Below are positions 54,409 through 64,000 of a DNA stretch of 64,000 nucleotides, in pieces (positions within the stretch are counted from its first letter, which is position 1; each line of letters begins with the position of its first letter). Below the pieces are notes generated by a model. It was given only the letters and a program-made list of their open reading frames with translations. It did no database searches and had not been told where the DNA came from. This DNA comes from an uncultured Flavobacteriaceae bacterium (lineage in GTDB: Bacteria > Bacteroidota > Bacteroidia > Flavobacteriales > Flavobacteriaceae): NCBI GenBank assembly GCA_947504035.1, contig CANNGA010000008.1, positions 124,001 through 188,000 of the forward strand, in the 5' to 3' direction. Made by a program: the position numbers and the translations under genes.

Positions 54409-55266
54409 ATGAAAAAAATTACACTTATTTGTTTTTTATTTTTAGTAGCATCTGCTATAAATATACAAGCTCAAGATTTTACTAGAGAAGAAAGATCTTA
54501 TAGGCTGAGAGTTAGAGGTTCTATGCCACCAGTTTACGTAACAGTACCAACGAGCAATCCAATACCTGATGGAGAACGTGTAAATTTAATTTACGAAGCG
54601 TTAGATGAAAGTTCTAACAGACAAATATTTTTTATATCGCAAAACCCAGAAGGAAGATTTGCAGAAGACCAAGATGGAGTATTACAACCTTTAGACTTTT
54701 TTATTGAATCTTTAACTGAAGGTCAAGGCGCTTTAGTTTTTGCTGAACCAGATACAGATGAAGGTCCAGGTAATTCAAGTTCTGCTATAGCTATTCAAAG
54801 TGAACAAGGTGGAGATATATTACAAGATTCTCCAGAAGCAGGACAATGGTTTTTTAGAAATGATAATTTATGGTTTAATGGTATAAGAATTGACGGAGAT
54901 AATGCAGCAGCAGCAAGAAGAGTCGCTTCAACTTCAGGAGAAATTACTCTTTCTGGTGGCGGCGGTACTGTATTTGATTTTGTAGAAGCTGATTTTGATC
55001 CAACATTTAGTACTGATGTTAAACAATTATCTTCAAACGACTTTTTTGTTTCTAACCCAGTAAACAATGTTTTAGAAATTAGCAGTAATGTTTTAAAAAT
55101 TAACCAAGTTGAAGTTTACAGCTTATTAGGGAATAAAGTATTAACGCAGTCTGCTGATGCTTTATCTACAACTAATATGAATGTAGCGAGCTTATCTGCT
55201 GGTGTTTATATCGTTAAAATTGATTCTTCAAAAGGAGTATTCAGTACTAAAATTATCAAGCAGTAA
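54409..55266 (+). CDS. T9SS-sorted secreted protein, trefoil-like (copy 2)
   Basis: The 285-residue protein is paralogous to the previous gene: YRLRVRGSMPPVYVTVP, PDGERVNLIYEALDESSNRQIFFIS, GQWFFRN, GGGGTVFDF, then sorting domain FFVSNPVNNVLEISS and SAGVYIVKIDSSKGVFSTKIIKQ. An acidic insertion (EPDTDEGPGNSSSA) sets it apart from copy 1. The pair was probably made by tandem duplication. A strong terminator follows at 55322. No catalytic motif was seen. Confidence 0.82.
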   Translation: MKKITLICFLFLVASAINIQAQDFTREERSYRLRVRGSMPPVYVTVPTSNPIPDGERVNLIYEALDESSNRQIFFISQNPEGRFAEDQDGVLQPLDFFIESLTEGQGALVFAEPDTDEGPGNSSSAIAIQSEQGGDILQDSPEAGQWFFRNDNLWFNGIRIDGDNAAAARRVASTSGEITLSGGGGTVFDFVEADFDPTFSTDVKQLSSNDFFVSNPVNNVLEISSNVLKINQVEVYSLLGNKVLTQSADALSTTNMNVASLSAGVYIVKIDSSKGVFSTKIIKQ

Positions 55267-55321
55267 TTTAATTGCTAAGTATAGTAAGTAAAGATTTTTA
55301 CAATTACAATCTTACTTAAAG

Positions 55322-55357
55322 AGACCGTCTAAAAAATATTTAGACGGTCTTTTTTTT
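55322..55357 (+). terminator. intrinsic terminator after the T9SS protein pair
   Basis: AGACCGTCTAAA (55322-55333) pairs with TTTAGACGGTCT (55339-55350), loop AAATA, followed by TTTTTTT. Confidence 0.9.
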
Positions 55358-55359
55358 AA

Positions 55360-56520
55360 TACTTTCTAGTAAGGTCCTTTTTTTACAAGTTGAACGAGAT
55401 CATTATAGGGAATTAAATCCTATTAATCAGGAAGGAAAGCGTCGCTGATTGTTTTTGTTAGTTATTTAGATGTATAGGCCATTTTAAACCATAAAGCGTA
55501 TCAAGAAGCTTTCTTAAATTCTATTTAGGAGTTTCAGAGTTTCCTAATATTACAACAGAGTCATGTTGATAGGGTTCTATTACTAAGATTATGATTGGTA
55601 TAAAAATAATTATGGCTGTAGTGCCTGCCTATGAGTTTATAATTTGTATGGCAGTAAATTTAACAAATTGATTTTGTCTAGCAATTAATTTTTATCAAAG
55701 CTAGATGTTTTAAGATGTTATTTAACACGTGAAATTATGCAGAGCCCCGTTTTTATACCCATAGCATTTTGTTAAATTTATTGAGGTTTGTATTGTTTTA
55801 TCACAGCGCAAACTATATATTTGCCCGCACAGTTATGTCGATAGTATAGAAAATATATAAAAGTTCACGAATTGTCAGCACAAATTTTTAAACCTAGAGA
55901 GTGCTAGGTTTTAGATGTCTTATAAACATAAAGTTTGAGTCTCGTCCAGACCGTTAAATTGTCATAAAGCTCTAGCAAATTGGAGTTTTTTTAGTATAAA
56001 GAAGTTGTGTTGTTCATGTCCTTGGCATGATGTAGTTTACCAAGTAAAATTGGTAACCAATGGAAAGCTTTCCTTTTTTCTTTTATAAGAAGATAGGAAT
56101 GCTTTTTTATTTTAGGTCTATTGTTGTCGCTTTAAAAGGATCAAGGAGTAGCCCCAGAAGTTGCCGTTTAGGTAAAAGTAACGGCACTCTAAAACGGAAA
56201 CGTTTCAAAGGGGACGCCTTTTGAACTGCGCTATAAATGTTTAGATTTTATCTAAAATGCTACGTGCACTAACCTGTGAAATGGATCTGTCTAATGCTTT
56301 CTACATTTTTAAAACCTTTGTACTGTGTTCCAAATGTTTTTATTGATAAAGTAATTAATTTATCGTTCTTGTTCGTTTTACATCAAATCAATGCACTAGT
56401 TTTTAATTATGATCTGTTTAGAATATAATTTAGTGTCATAAAATATTTAATATATATCTGAAAATCTGCTCAAAATTATAAGTCTGTGGTAAATCTGTTT
56501 AGCCTGCTTTTCGTTTCTAA
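55360..56520. other. gene-free stretch of about 1.2 kb
   Basis: All six frames are broken by frequent stops and no protein was recognised. It holds the orphan promoter at 55793-55823, a hairpin AACCTAG/CTAGGTT near 55894-55913, and a pair GCCGTTTAG / CTAAAACGG at 56163-56197 beside the palindrome GAAACGTTTC at 56197-56206. No tRNA or known RNA motif was found. Confidence 0.6.
55793..55823 (+). promoter_or_regulatory. orphan promoter in the gene-free stretch
   Basis: TTG (55793-55795), a 20-base spacer and TATATTTG (55816-55823) form a good Bacteroidota promoter pointing rightward, with no reading frame after it. It may drive a small RNA. Confidence 0.5.
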
Positions 56521-56525
56521 GCGTT

Positions 56526-57581
56526 TTACAGTTGCCCTTTTAATTTTAGTAGTGGTGTCTTCAAATTTAGCTCATTAAGGATCTCTATGGCTTTAGAACT
56601 ACGTAGTCCTGATTGGCAATATACAACAAGAGGTTTGGAGGTTTTAATTTCGTTGCTACGCGTTTCTAACTCGTCTAAAGGGATATGTTGGCCTCCTATG
56701 TGGTAGTTCTCCCGTTCCCAGAGTTCTCGAACATCTAATAGGTTATAGTCTTGAAGAGCGGCCTCTAGCGTTTCTAAGCTAATTTCATCTTTAGTAATGG
56801 GGGTATGTATACCACAGAAAAACTCATAATCACTTTCCAGAGTTGTAAGCTGAGCATTTTCAGTTTTATCGAATTCTAAAAGTAGCTGCCGGTGAGAGAG
56901 CATATCATAGGTTAACAGTTGTCCAGAGAGGGGGGCGCCAATACCACATATAATTTTAATCGCTTCACTGGCTTGGAAACTCCCAATCACTCCCGGTAAT
57001 ACGCCCAAAACGCCTATATCTGAACAATTAGGGACAGCACCTGGTTGGGGTGGTGTAGGGTATAAGCAGCGGTAGGTGGGTCCGTTATTATAATTAAAGA
57101 CACTAACCTGACCTTCAAATTTAAAAATAGCACCGAAAACTAAAGGTTTTTCTGTGAGTACAGCAGCATCGTTAACCAAATATCGTGTTGGAAAATTATC
57201 GCTGCCATCTATAATGATATCGTAAGCTTTAAAAAGCGTTAAAGCATTGCTTTTAGAAAGCATTTCGATATGGATTTTAAAATGTACAAACGGATTTAAG
57301 CGCCTGAGTTTGGTTGCAGCAACTTCGGCTTTAGGCTGGCCTATATCGTCATGCGTATAAAGTATTTGGCGCTGTAAATTACTTTGATCTACAACATCGT
57401 TATCTATAATACCAATAGTGCCAACGCCAGCGGCCGTAAGGTATTGTAAAATAGGACAGCCTAAACCTCCAGCACCAATAACCAGTACTTTAGCTTTTTT
57501 TAATTTTTCTTGTCCTTCAAGGCCTATTTGGTCTAAGATAAGATGACGGTTGTATTGTTTTTTTTCTTCTGTACTTAACAT
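56526..57581 (-). CDS. thiF: ThiF/MoeB-type adenylyltransferase with rhodanese domain
   Basis: The 351-residue protein has an E1-like domain (residues 1-240) with nucleotide motif GAGGLGCPILQYL and DNDVVDQSNLQRQ, then a rhodanese domain (about 270-351; LLDVRELWERENYHIGGQ, active Cys in VVYCQSGLRSS). It adenylates the C-terminal Gly of ThiS and probably delivers sulfur. The MoeB zinc sites, normally two CxxC pairs, are degenerate: only single Cys remain (TYRCLYP, FFCGIHTP). It is the last gene of the thi operon, 5 bp after thiH. Confidence 0.88.
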   Translation of the reverse strand: MLSTEEKKQYNRHLILDQIGLEGQEKLKKAKVLVIGAGGLGCPILQYLTAAGVGTIGIIDNDVVDQSNLQRQILYTHDDIGQPKAEVAATKLRRLNPFVHFKIHIEMLSKSNALTLFKAYDIIIDGSDNFPTRYLVNDAAVLTEKPLVFGAIFKFEGQVSVFNYNNGPTYRCLYPTPPQPGAVPNCSDIGVLGVLPGVIGSFQASEAIKIICGIGAPLSGQLLTYDMLSHRQLLLEFDKTENAQLTTLESDYEFFCGIHTPITKDEISLETLEAALQDYNLLDVRELWERENYHIGGQHIPLDELETRSNEIKTSKPLVVYCQSGLRSSKAIEILNELNLKTPLLKLKGQL

Positions 57582-57586
57582 AGTGT

Positions 57587-58732
57587 TTAATGGCTAAAGT
57601 GTTCCCAGTCTTTCCACACCACTTCTAAACCTTGGCCTTTTAGCATGTCTACGATCGTTTCGGTACTGCGTTCGTCTGAGATTTCAAACTGTTCTAGAGA
57701 TTGCGGAGCTACAGCATAGCCCCCTGGATTTGTTTTAGACTCTGCACTAATGGAAGTGATGCCTAAATTTACGATATTATTTCTAAAGACTTCACTTTCT
57801 CGGGTAGACATAGACAGTTCTACATCCTCATCCAGCAAGCGAAAGGCACAGATGGTTTGTACCAAATCGGCATCGGTCATTTCTACTTTAGGTTCTAAGC
57901 CGCCGCTATGCGGGCGTAATCTTGGAAAAGAAATCGAGTATTTTGTTTTCCAGTAGTTCTTCTGTAAGTACTTTAAATGTAAGGCGGTAAAAAAACTATC
58001 AGCCCTCCAATCTTCCAATCCAAAAAGCGCGCCTAAACCTATTTTATGAATGCCTGCTTTACCTAAACGGTCTGGGGTTTCTAAGCGGTAATTAAAATTA
58101 GATTTTTTCCCTTTAGGGTGGTGTTTTTTATACTCATCGCGATGGTAGGTTTCTTGATATACCAATACGGCATATAAACCGTGTGCAGCAAGGTATTCGT
58201 ATTCGTCTTGGTCTAAGGGTTGTACTTCAATAGTAATGTTAGAAAAGTGCGTACGGATTAGTTGTATGGCATTCTTTATGTAGGCTACACCTACGGTTTT
58301 ATTTGCTTCGCCAGTCACCAATAAAATATGATCGTAACCTTTTGCTTTTAAAAAAGCGACTTCTTTAAGTATTTCACTATCTGTGAGCGTGCGTCGCGGA
58401 ATTTTATTTGTCATACTAAATCCGCAGTAGGTACAAATGTTTTGGCATTCGTTGCTTAAATACATGGGCGCGTACATTTGCATGGTATTTCCAAAACGCT
58501 TTTTAGTGAGTAACCTGCTTTGTTGGGCCATTTGCTCTAGATAAGGTTTCGCCGCAGGAGAAATAAGTGCCTTAAAATCTTCTAAAGTTCTTTTAGAGGC
58601 TGCCAGGGCCTGTTGTACATCTGCCTCGGTTTTATTAAAGATACTGTTTAGCGTATCGTCCCAATTATAACTGTTAAACACGTCTGTAAAGTACGTCGTG
58701 TTTAGGGGTTTATTTTTGGCTTTTGGCTCCAT
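57587..58732 (-). CDS. thiH: 2-iminoacetate synthase ThiH (radical SAM)
   Basis: The 381-residue radical-SAM enzyme makes dehydroglycine from tyrosine for the thiazole ring. The cluster motif is CQNICTYCGF (C-x3-C-x2-C). Supporting regions are LLVTGEANKTVGV, YQETYHRDEYKKHHPKG and GLEDWRADSFF. The cluster depends on Fe-S assembly. It lies between thiG (35 bp) and thiF (5 bp). Use of ThiH instead of a glycine oxidase fits a route able to work under low oxygen. Confidence 0.96.
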   Translation of the reverse strand: MEPKAKNKPLNTTYFTDVFNSYNWDDTLNSIFNKTEADVQQALAASKRTLEDFKALISPAAKPYLEQMAQQSRLLTKKRFGNTMQMYAPMYLSNECQNICTYCGFSMTNKIPRRTLTDSEILKEVAFLKAKGYDHILLVTGEANKTVGVAYIKNAIQLIRTHFSNITIEVQPLDQDEYEYLAAHGLYAVLVYQETYHRDEYKKHHPKGKKSNFNYRLETPDRLGKAGIHKIGLGALFGLEDWRADSFFTALHLKYLQKNYWKTKYSISFPRLRPHSGGLEPKVEMTDADLVQTICAFRLLDEDVELSMSTRESEVFRNNIVNLGITSISAESKTNPGGYAVAPQSLEQFEISDERSTETIVDMLKGQGLEVVWKDWEHFSH

Positions 58733-58767
58733 AAGGATCGCTTTTTGTAGGGTCTAATAATTTGGAT

Positions 58768-59538
58768 TTAGCTTAAAAAGCTTGTTAAAGGACTGCTCGC
58801 CTCTGCGTGTTGTTTAACAGGTGCTAATTTGGCTTCGTAAGCCATGCGGCCAGCTGCTACTGCCATTTTAAACGCTTTGGCCATAGCTATGGGGTTTTGG
58901 GAAACTGCTATTGCGGTATTTACCAAAACAGCATCGGCACCAAGTTCCATAGCATAAGCGGCATGCGATGGTGCACCAATACCTGCGTCTACGATTACAG
59001 GCACATTGGTCTGGTCGATTATAATTTCTAAAAAGTCCTTAGTTTTTAAGCCTTTGTTACTTCCTATTGGGGCGCCTAAAGGCATCACACATTGCGTGCC
59101 TACCTCTTCGAGGCGTTTACACAATACAGGATCGGCATGTATGTAAGGCATCACAACAAATCCCAATTTCACTAATGCTTCAGCCGCTTTTAGAGTTTCT
59201 ATAGGGTCTGGTAAAAGGTATTTAGGATCTGGGTGTATTTCTAATTTCACCCAATTGGTTTCTAGAGCCTCTCTAGAGAGCTGTGCTGCAAAAACAGCTT
59301 CCTCGGCGGTGCGTACACCAGAGGTGTTTGGTAGAAGGTGAATTCTATCGTGAGCGAGGTGCGTTAATATATCGTCTTCGGTATTATCTACTTCGACACG
59401 TTTTAAAGCGACAGTGACCAGTTCACTTTCACTTTCAATTAGGGCCGCCTCCATTAAGGCAGAGGTGCTAAATTTACCTGTACCTGTAAATAACCGAGAG
59501 CTAAATGTTTTATCTGCTATGTTTAAAGTTGTATGCAT
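58768..59538 (-). CDS. thiG: thiazole synthase ThiG
   Basis: The 256-residue TIM-barrel enzyme builds the thiazole phosphate from deoxyxylulose 5-phosphate, the ThiS thiocarboxylate and dehydroglycine. Motifs: [22 protein letters not shown] (Lys for the imine), [23 protein letters not shown]-like [12 protein letters not shown], and [30 protein letters not shown]. The length is normal. It is downstream of thiE, upstream of thiH. Confidence 0.97.
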   Translation of the reverse strand: MHTTLNIADKTFSSRLFTGTGKFSTSALMEAALIESESELVTVALKRVEVDNTEDDILTHLAHDRIHLLPNTSGVRTAEEAVFAAQLSREALETNWVKLEIHPDPKYLLPDPIETLKAAEALVKLGFVVMPYIHADPVLCKRLEEVGTQCVMPLGAPIGSNKGLKTKDFLEIIIDQTNVPVIVDAGIGAPSHAAYAMELGADAVLVNTAIAVSQNPIAMAKAFKMAVAAGRMAYEAKLAPVKQHAEASSPLTSFLS

Positions 59539-59579
59539 GGCGTGTGTTGTTTTTTGCTATTCACTAAAAGCGAGTAGCG

Positions 59580-60230
59580 CTATTTTTTATCAAATGTATA
59601 ACGTTGTTCTAAAGTAGAAGAAGCGTTAAGTAATTGGTTAAATGTGTTTATACGATTAAAATCTTGAGTAATTGCTCCCGAAACAGCAATTCCAGAGATG
59701 CCTGTTTTTAGAATGGCTGGCACATCTTCTAAAGTAATACCGCCTATAGCAAGTATGGGTGTTTTAGTGTTTAGAGCGTCTATTAGTGCCGTATAACCAT
59801 TCAACCCCAGTACAGGACTTAGGTTTGTTTTGGTATCTGTAAATCTAAAAGGCCCTAAGCCAATGTAATCTACGTCTTTTTTAATTAGGGTCTGGCAATC
59901 GTCTAAAGTGTTTGCGGTACCTCCAATGATCTGCCAACTGTATAGTGTTTTTCTAGCATCTAGAGGACAGGTATCGGTTTTTCCTAAATGCACACCGTCT
60001 GCTTTAACTGCTTTGGCAATTTTATAGTGGTCGTTAATGATGAGGCGGGTTTGAAAATGGCTTGTAATTTCGCGTGCTTGTGTTGCTAGTTTTAAAAGTT
60101 TCTTTTCCGAACAATTTTTTAAACGTAATTGTACCAATTCGGCTCCAGAAGTACATGCTTTTTGTATATGCTCTATATGGGCTTTAGGAGACTCGCCTTG
60201 AGATATGTAATGGAGTTTTGGTATCATCAT
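59580..60230 (-). CDS. thiE: thiamine-phosphate synthase ThiE
   Basis: The 216-residue enzyme joins the pyrimidine and thiazole phosphates to thiamine phosphate. Motifs: AELVQLRLKN, RLIINDHYKIAKAVKADGVHLGKTD, YIGLGPFRFTDTK and LAIGGITLEDVPAIL. Its start overlaps the stop of thiD by four bases, so the two are coupled. A second, shorter ThiE-like protein is encoded upstream in the same operon (61283-61873), and this copy has the more complete set of motifs. Confidence 0.94.
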   Translation of the reverse strand: MMIPKLHYISQGESPKAHIEHIQKACTSGAELVQLRLKNCSEKKLLKLATQAREITSHFQTRLIINDHYKIAKAVKADGVHLGKTDTCPLDARKTLYSWQIIGGTANTLDDCQTLIKKDVDYIGLGPFRFTDTKTNLSPVLGLNGYTALIDALNTKTPILAIGGITLEDVPAILKTGISGIAVSGAITQDFNRINTFNQLLNASSTLEQRYTFDKK

Positions 60231-61000
60231 GATGTAAAAGAATTGGAAGCATAGGTATGATGGCCTAATAAGCTTGTATTTGAGTTTAAGAAGGCTTCGG
60301 TATACTGTTTTGCCATAAGCGCAGCATCTTCTAAAGGAAGCCCTAATAAAATTTGACTGGCCAGTGCAGAGGACAACACACAGCCACTGCCATGTTTTTC
60401 GTGAACCGTTAACGCTTTTGGAGGTATAGAAGTCATTACTATTTTATTATAGTGTAAGGTGTCCCATCCTTTTTTATCATGACGATGTCCGCCTTTTAAG
60501 TAAATATGAGTTAAGGCCGAAATGTGTTCTAAGGTACTTTCTATGGTTAAGTTGGGGTGTAACCACTGTATCTCGTTATAATTAGGTGTAATTATAAAAC
60601 ATTGTGCCCATATTTTATGGAGTAGATCTTGATTTTCGTGTGTATGGAAATCGAAACCAGCCGAGGCTTTAATTATAGGGTCTAAAATGATTTTTAAATT
60701 AGCGTTTAGGGCTAATAAATGGTCTAATAGATTAGAGAGTACATTCCAAGATTCTACAAGGCCTATTTTAACAACGGTAATATCAAAACGCTCAAAAAGA
60801 ACAGAAATTTGAGCGGTAATAAGCTCAGGCTTTAACCATTCGCAACGGCTAAAGGTAGTATCGTTTTGAATGGTAACGGCGGTACATACCGATAGCCCAT
60901 AGAGTCCATGCGCTTCGAATGTCTTAATGTCGGATGTTAGTCCTGCACCGCCGCTAGGGTCATGTCCTGCTATTGTTAATATGTAGTGGTTTTGGTTCAT
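60227..61000 (-). CDS. thiD: hydroxymethylpyrimidine (phosphate) kinase ThiD
   Basis: The 257-residue ribokinase-like enzyme phosphorylates hydroxymethylpyrimidine phosphate. Motifs: IAGHDPSGGAGLTSDIKTF, GLSVCTAVTIQND, VVKIGLVES, YLKGGHRHDKKG and HEKHGSGCVLSSALAS (catalytic GSGC). Its 3' end overlaps thiE by four bases. Immediately upstream, 7 bases away, is a helicase fragment in the same direction. Confidence 0.95.
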   Translation of the reverse strand: MNQNHYILTIAGHDPSGGAGLTSDIKTFEAHGLYGLSVCTAVTIQNDTTFSRCEWLKPELITAQISVLFERFDITVVKIGLVESWNVLSNLLDHLLALNANLKIILDPIIKASAGFDFHTHENQDLLHKIWAQCFIITPNYNEIQWLHPNLTIESTLEHISALTHIYLKGGHRHDKKGWDTLHYNKIVMTSIPPKALTVHEKHGSGCVLSSALASQILLGLPLEDAALMAKQYTEAFLNSNTSLLGHHTYASNSFTS

Positions 61001-61007
61001 TATAGTA

Positions 61008-61235
61008 TCAGCTAAATAAATCGGTAATACTTTCTTTAGATAAATTTTTCACAAAACTTTCGTCGGTTTGTATGATGTCGTCGGATAATTGTTTTTTTGT
61101 TTCTTGGTATTTTATGATTTTTTCTTCTATGGTATCTTTACAAATCATTTTATAAGCCATTACTTTTTTCGTTTGTCCTATACGGTAACAATGGTCAATC
61201 GCTTGCACGACCACAAATAACAGCTGTGGTGTTTA
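61008..61235 (-). pseudogene. C-terminal fragment of an SNF2-type helicase
   Basis: About 75 codons read like the end of an SNF2/HepA helicase: VVQAIDHCYRIGQTKK (motif VI, normally QAxDRxHRIGQ), VMAYKMICKDTIEEKI, and the tail ESFVKNLSKESITDLFS. Everything before motif VI is missing; a stop in the same frame lies just upstream. It is only a remnant, inserted between the ThiE-like gene and thiD of the thi operon. Whether a short product is made from a GTG is unclear. Confidence 0.8.
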
Positions 61236-61282
61236 CATATATGTGCGTTTTTAATCTTTTATTATGAAGCTCCATAGTGTCT

Positions 61283-61873
61283 TTATTTCGAGAAACCTTG
61301 TTGCATTTTTTTAAATGCGATAATAGGATGTTCTGTATTCCAAATACCGCCTAATACACCAACGCCTTGAAATCCTAAGCGTTTAAAAGCATCAAGGTTA
61401 TCGGGGGTAACACCGCCCATACCTATAATGGTTTTATCAATATGGTTCACATCGAAACCGCGCCCTTCGTAGCCTTGTTTAGAGATGGACGCAAATACGG
61501 GACTTAATAAATGGTAGTCAAATTCAAAATCGCATGCTGCGAGCACTTCGGGTTCATGAAACGAAGAGCTAATGGTTTTGCCAAACATGTTAAGGTCTTT
61601 AAAATACTGCCCAGGATTATCGATATGGTCCTTGCGTTTTTGTTCTTGAAAATGAATGCCTTTTAGTGCAAATTCATTAATCAATTCATGATGGTAATGT
61701 ACCACAATACGATCGTGATATTTGGCATCTATTTTATTGAGGTAGGCACAGTGTTGCTCGTAATTTTTATGGGGCTTTCTAAAATGATAGTACTGTAAGC
61801 CTGCTTCGAACAGACGTGTTAACAGGTCTATTTCGTTAGGAATATCGTTTTCTGGTGCAATTAAAACAATCAT
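61283..61873 (-). CDS. ThiE/TenI-like protein (second thiamine-phosphate synthase homolog)
   Basis: The 196-residue TIM-barrel protein is related to ThiE: AGLQYYHFRKP, DRIVVHYHHELINEFALKGIHFQE, SSFHEPEV, YHLLSPVFASISKQGY and IIGMGGVTPDNLDAFKRLGFQGVGVLGGIW. The usual ThiE substrate motifs are altered (HFRKP for QLRxK, HYHHEL for INDxxxLA). TenI-type proteins are thiazole tautomerases, so this is a good alternative. It lies between thiC and the helicase fragment in the thi operon. Confidence 0.85.
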   Translation of the reverse strand: MIVLIAPENDIPNEIDLLTRLFEAGLQYYHFRKPHKNYEQHCAYLNKIDAKYHDRIVVHYHHELINEFALKGIHFQEQKRKDHIDNPGQYFKDLNMFGKTISSSFHEPEVLAACDFEFDYHLLSPVFASISKQGYEGRGFDVNHIDKTIIGMGGVTPDNLDAFKRLGFQGVGVLGGIWNTEHPIIAFKKMQQGFSK

Positions 61874-61979
61874 TTTTTAGAGTGTTTTTTATAAGACCAG
61901 TTCTTAAGTATTTGCTAGAAACTGTGTTTTAGCAAGTAGGAGAGAACTGGTGTTTTATAATTGAATGTTGAGGTGCGTT

Positions 61980-62073
61980 GCGTTAGGGATTGCAGTGAAA
62001 ATCCTTTTGCTTTTTTGCAAAAGATTGTAACGGAAAGCCCGCCCACGCTTTTTTTGAAGCGTGGGAACGCCCT
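61980..62073 (-). repeat. structured intergenic element between thiC and the ThiE-like gene
   Basis: Eleven bases after the thiC stop, an element of about 94 bp has two hairpins: CCCACGCTT/AAGCGTGGG (62042-62050 with 62057-62065) and CTTTTGC/GCAAAAG (62004-62010 with 62017-62023). The flank words GCGTTAGGGATTGCAG and CGGAAAGCCCG match, from memory, dispersed REP-like elements of Flavobacteriaceae. Only one copy is in the window. A 67-codon frame across it is not credible. Confidence 0.6.
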
Positions 62074-62084
62074 GAATTTTAAAT

Positions 62085-63950
<1,866 letters not shown>

Positions 63951-63979
63951 TTATTAAACGTTAGAGATGTAAGATAGGC

Positions 63980-64000
63980 TTAGCCTCCTTGTGTTGATGT
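63980..64000 (-). CDS. thiS: C-terminal end of ThiS, sulfur carrier (cut by window edge)
   Basis: Only six codons and the stop are inside the window. They read TSTQGG-stop. The final Gly-Gly, required for adenylation by ThiF and thiocarboxylation, together with its place just upstream of thiC, identifies thiS. The operon promoter and any TPP riboswitch would lie beyond the right edge. Confidence 0.75.
   Translation of the reverse strand, partial: TSTQGG

Noticed and set aside
55360-56520. tRNA or rRNA remnant in the gene-free stretch
   Set aside because: Short hairpins are present, but no cloverleaf, no GTTCGANTC T-arm and no rRNA-like block was found.

Overview
The window looks like chromosome from a member of the Flavobacteriaceae (Bacteroidota), probably marine. 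The signs are low GC, an iscA-sufB-sufC-sufD-sufS operon, the mutY-ssb-gldE-gldD block of gliding/type IX secretion bacteria, secreted proteins with type IX (T9SS) C-terminal sorting domains, many lipoproteins, and promoters of the Bacteroidota form TTG-N19-TAnnTTTG. No tRNA, rRNA, CRISPR array, phage or intact insertion sequence was found.

Layout. 1-6.5 kb: Fe-S assembly operon on the minus strand, led by iscA and with two small lipoproteins in it; a perfect palindrome lies at its presumed transcription start. 6.7-7.0 kb and 12.9-13.5 kb: three related mini-proteins with a C/FGHNY/CxxC signature. 7.1-11.6 kb: a tight four-gene operon of lipoproteins (choice-of-anchor B protein, seven-repeat propeller, MbnP-like protein, MbnH/MauG-like diheme peroxidase). 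11.9-16.5 kb: thiL, an alpha/beta hydrolase, and an ACT-domain protein divergent from aspartate kinase. 16.7-23.9 kb: three paralogous secreted metzincin proteases, with an M24 aminopeptidase on the other strand between the first two. 24.1-27.6 kb: succinate dehydrogenase sdhCAB. 27.7-34.9 kb: a Cys-rich lipoprotein, a large outer-membrane-type protein, exonuclease III, an OmpA-like lipoprotein and an aldo/keto reductase. 35-41 kb: RNase G, a 30-residue basic peptide and HU on the minus strand, then mutY, ssb, gldE and gldD. 41-49 kb: two YhhN-like membrane proteins, an HMA lipoprotein, a DMT permease, rplU (with an HhH extension) and rpmA, and two exported PilJ_N/NIT-type proteins. 48.8-55.3 kb: ahcY, a phosphopantetheinyl transferase overlapping a GGGPS-family prenyltransferase, a DUF4301 protein and two paralogous T9SS cargo proteins. 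55.4-56.5 kb: a gene-free stretch with an orphan promoter. 56.5-64 kb: a thiamine operon (thiS-thiC-thiE-like-[SNF2 fragment]-thiD-thiE-thiG-thiH-thiF) that runs off the right edge.

How the parts fit. SufABCDS supplies the clusters needed by several enzymes encoded here: SdhB, ThiC, ThiH and MutY. The thi operon makes thiamine phosphate and the distant thiL converts it to the diphosphate. GldD and GldE belong to the gliding/T9SS machinery that would export the metzincins and the paired sorting-domain proteins. The least explained items are the MbnP/MbnH-type operon, the metzincin trio, the palindromes at suf and before the DUF4301 gene, the hairpin at the 5' end of the rplU message, the mini-protein family, the helicase fragment and structured repeat in the thi operon, and the orphan promoter. 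All functional statements come from motif recognition by eye; no database search was run.
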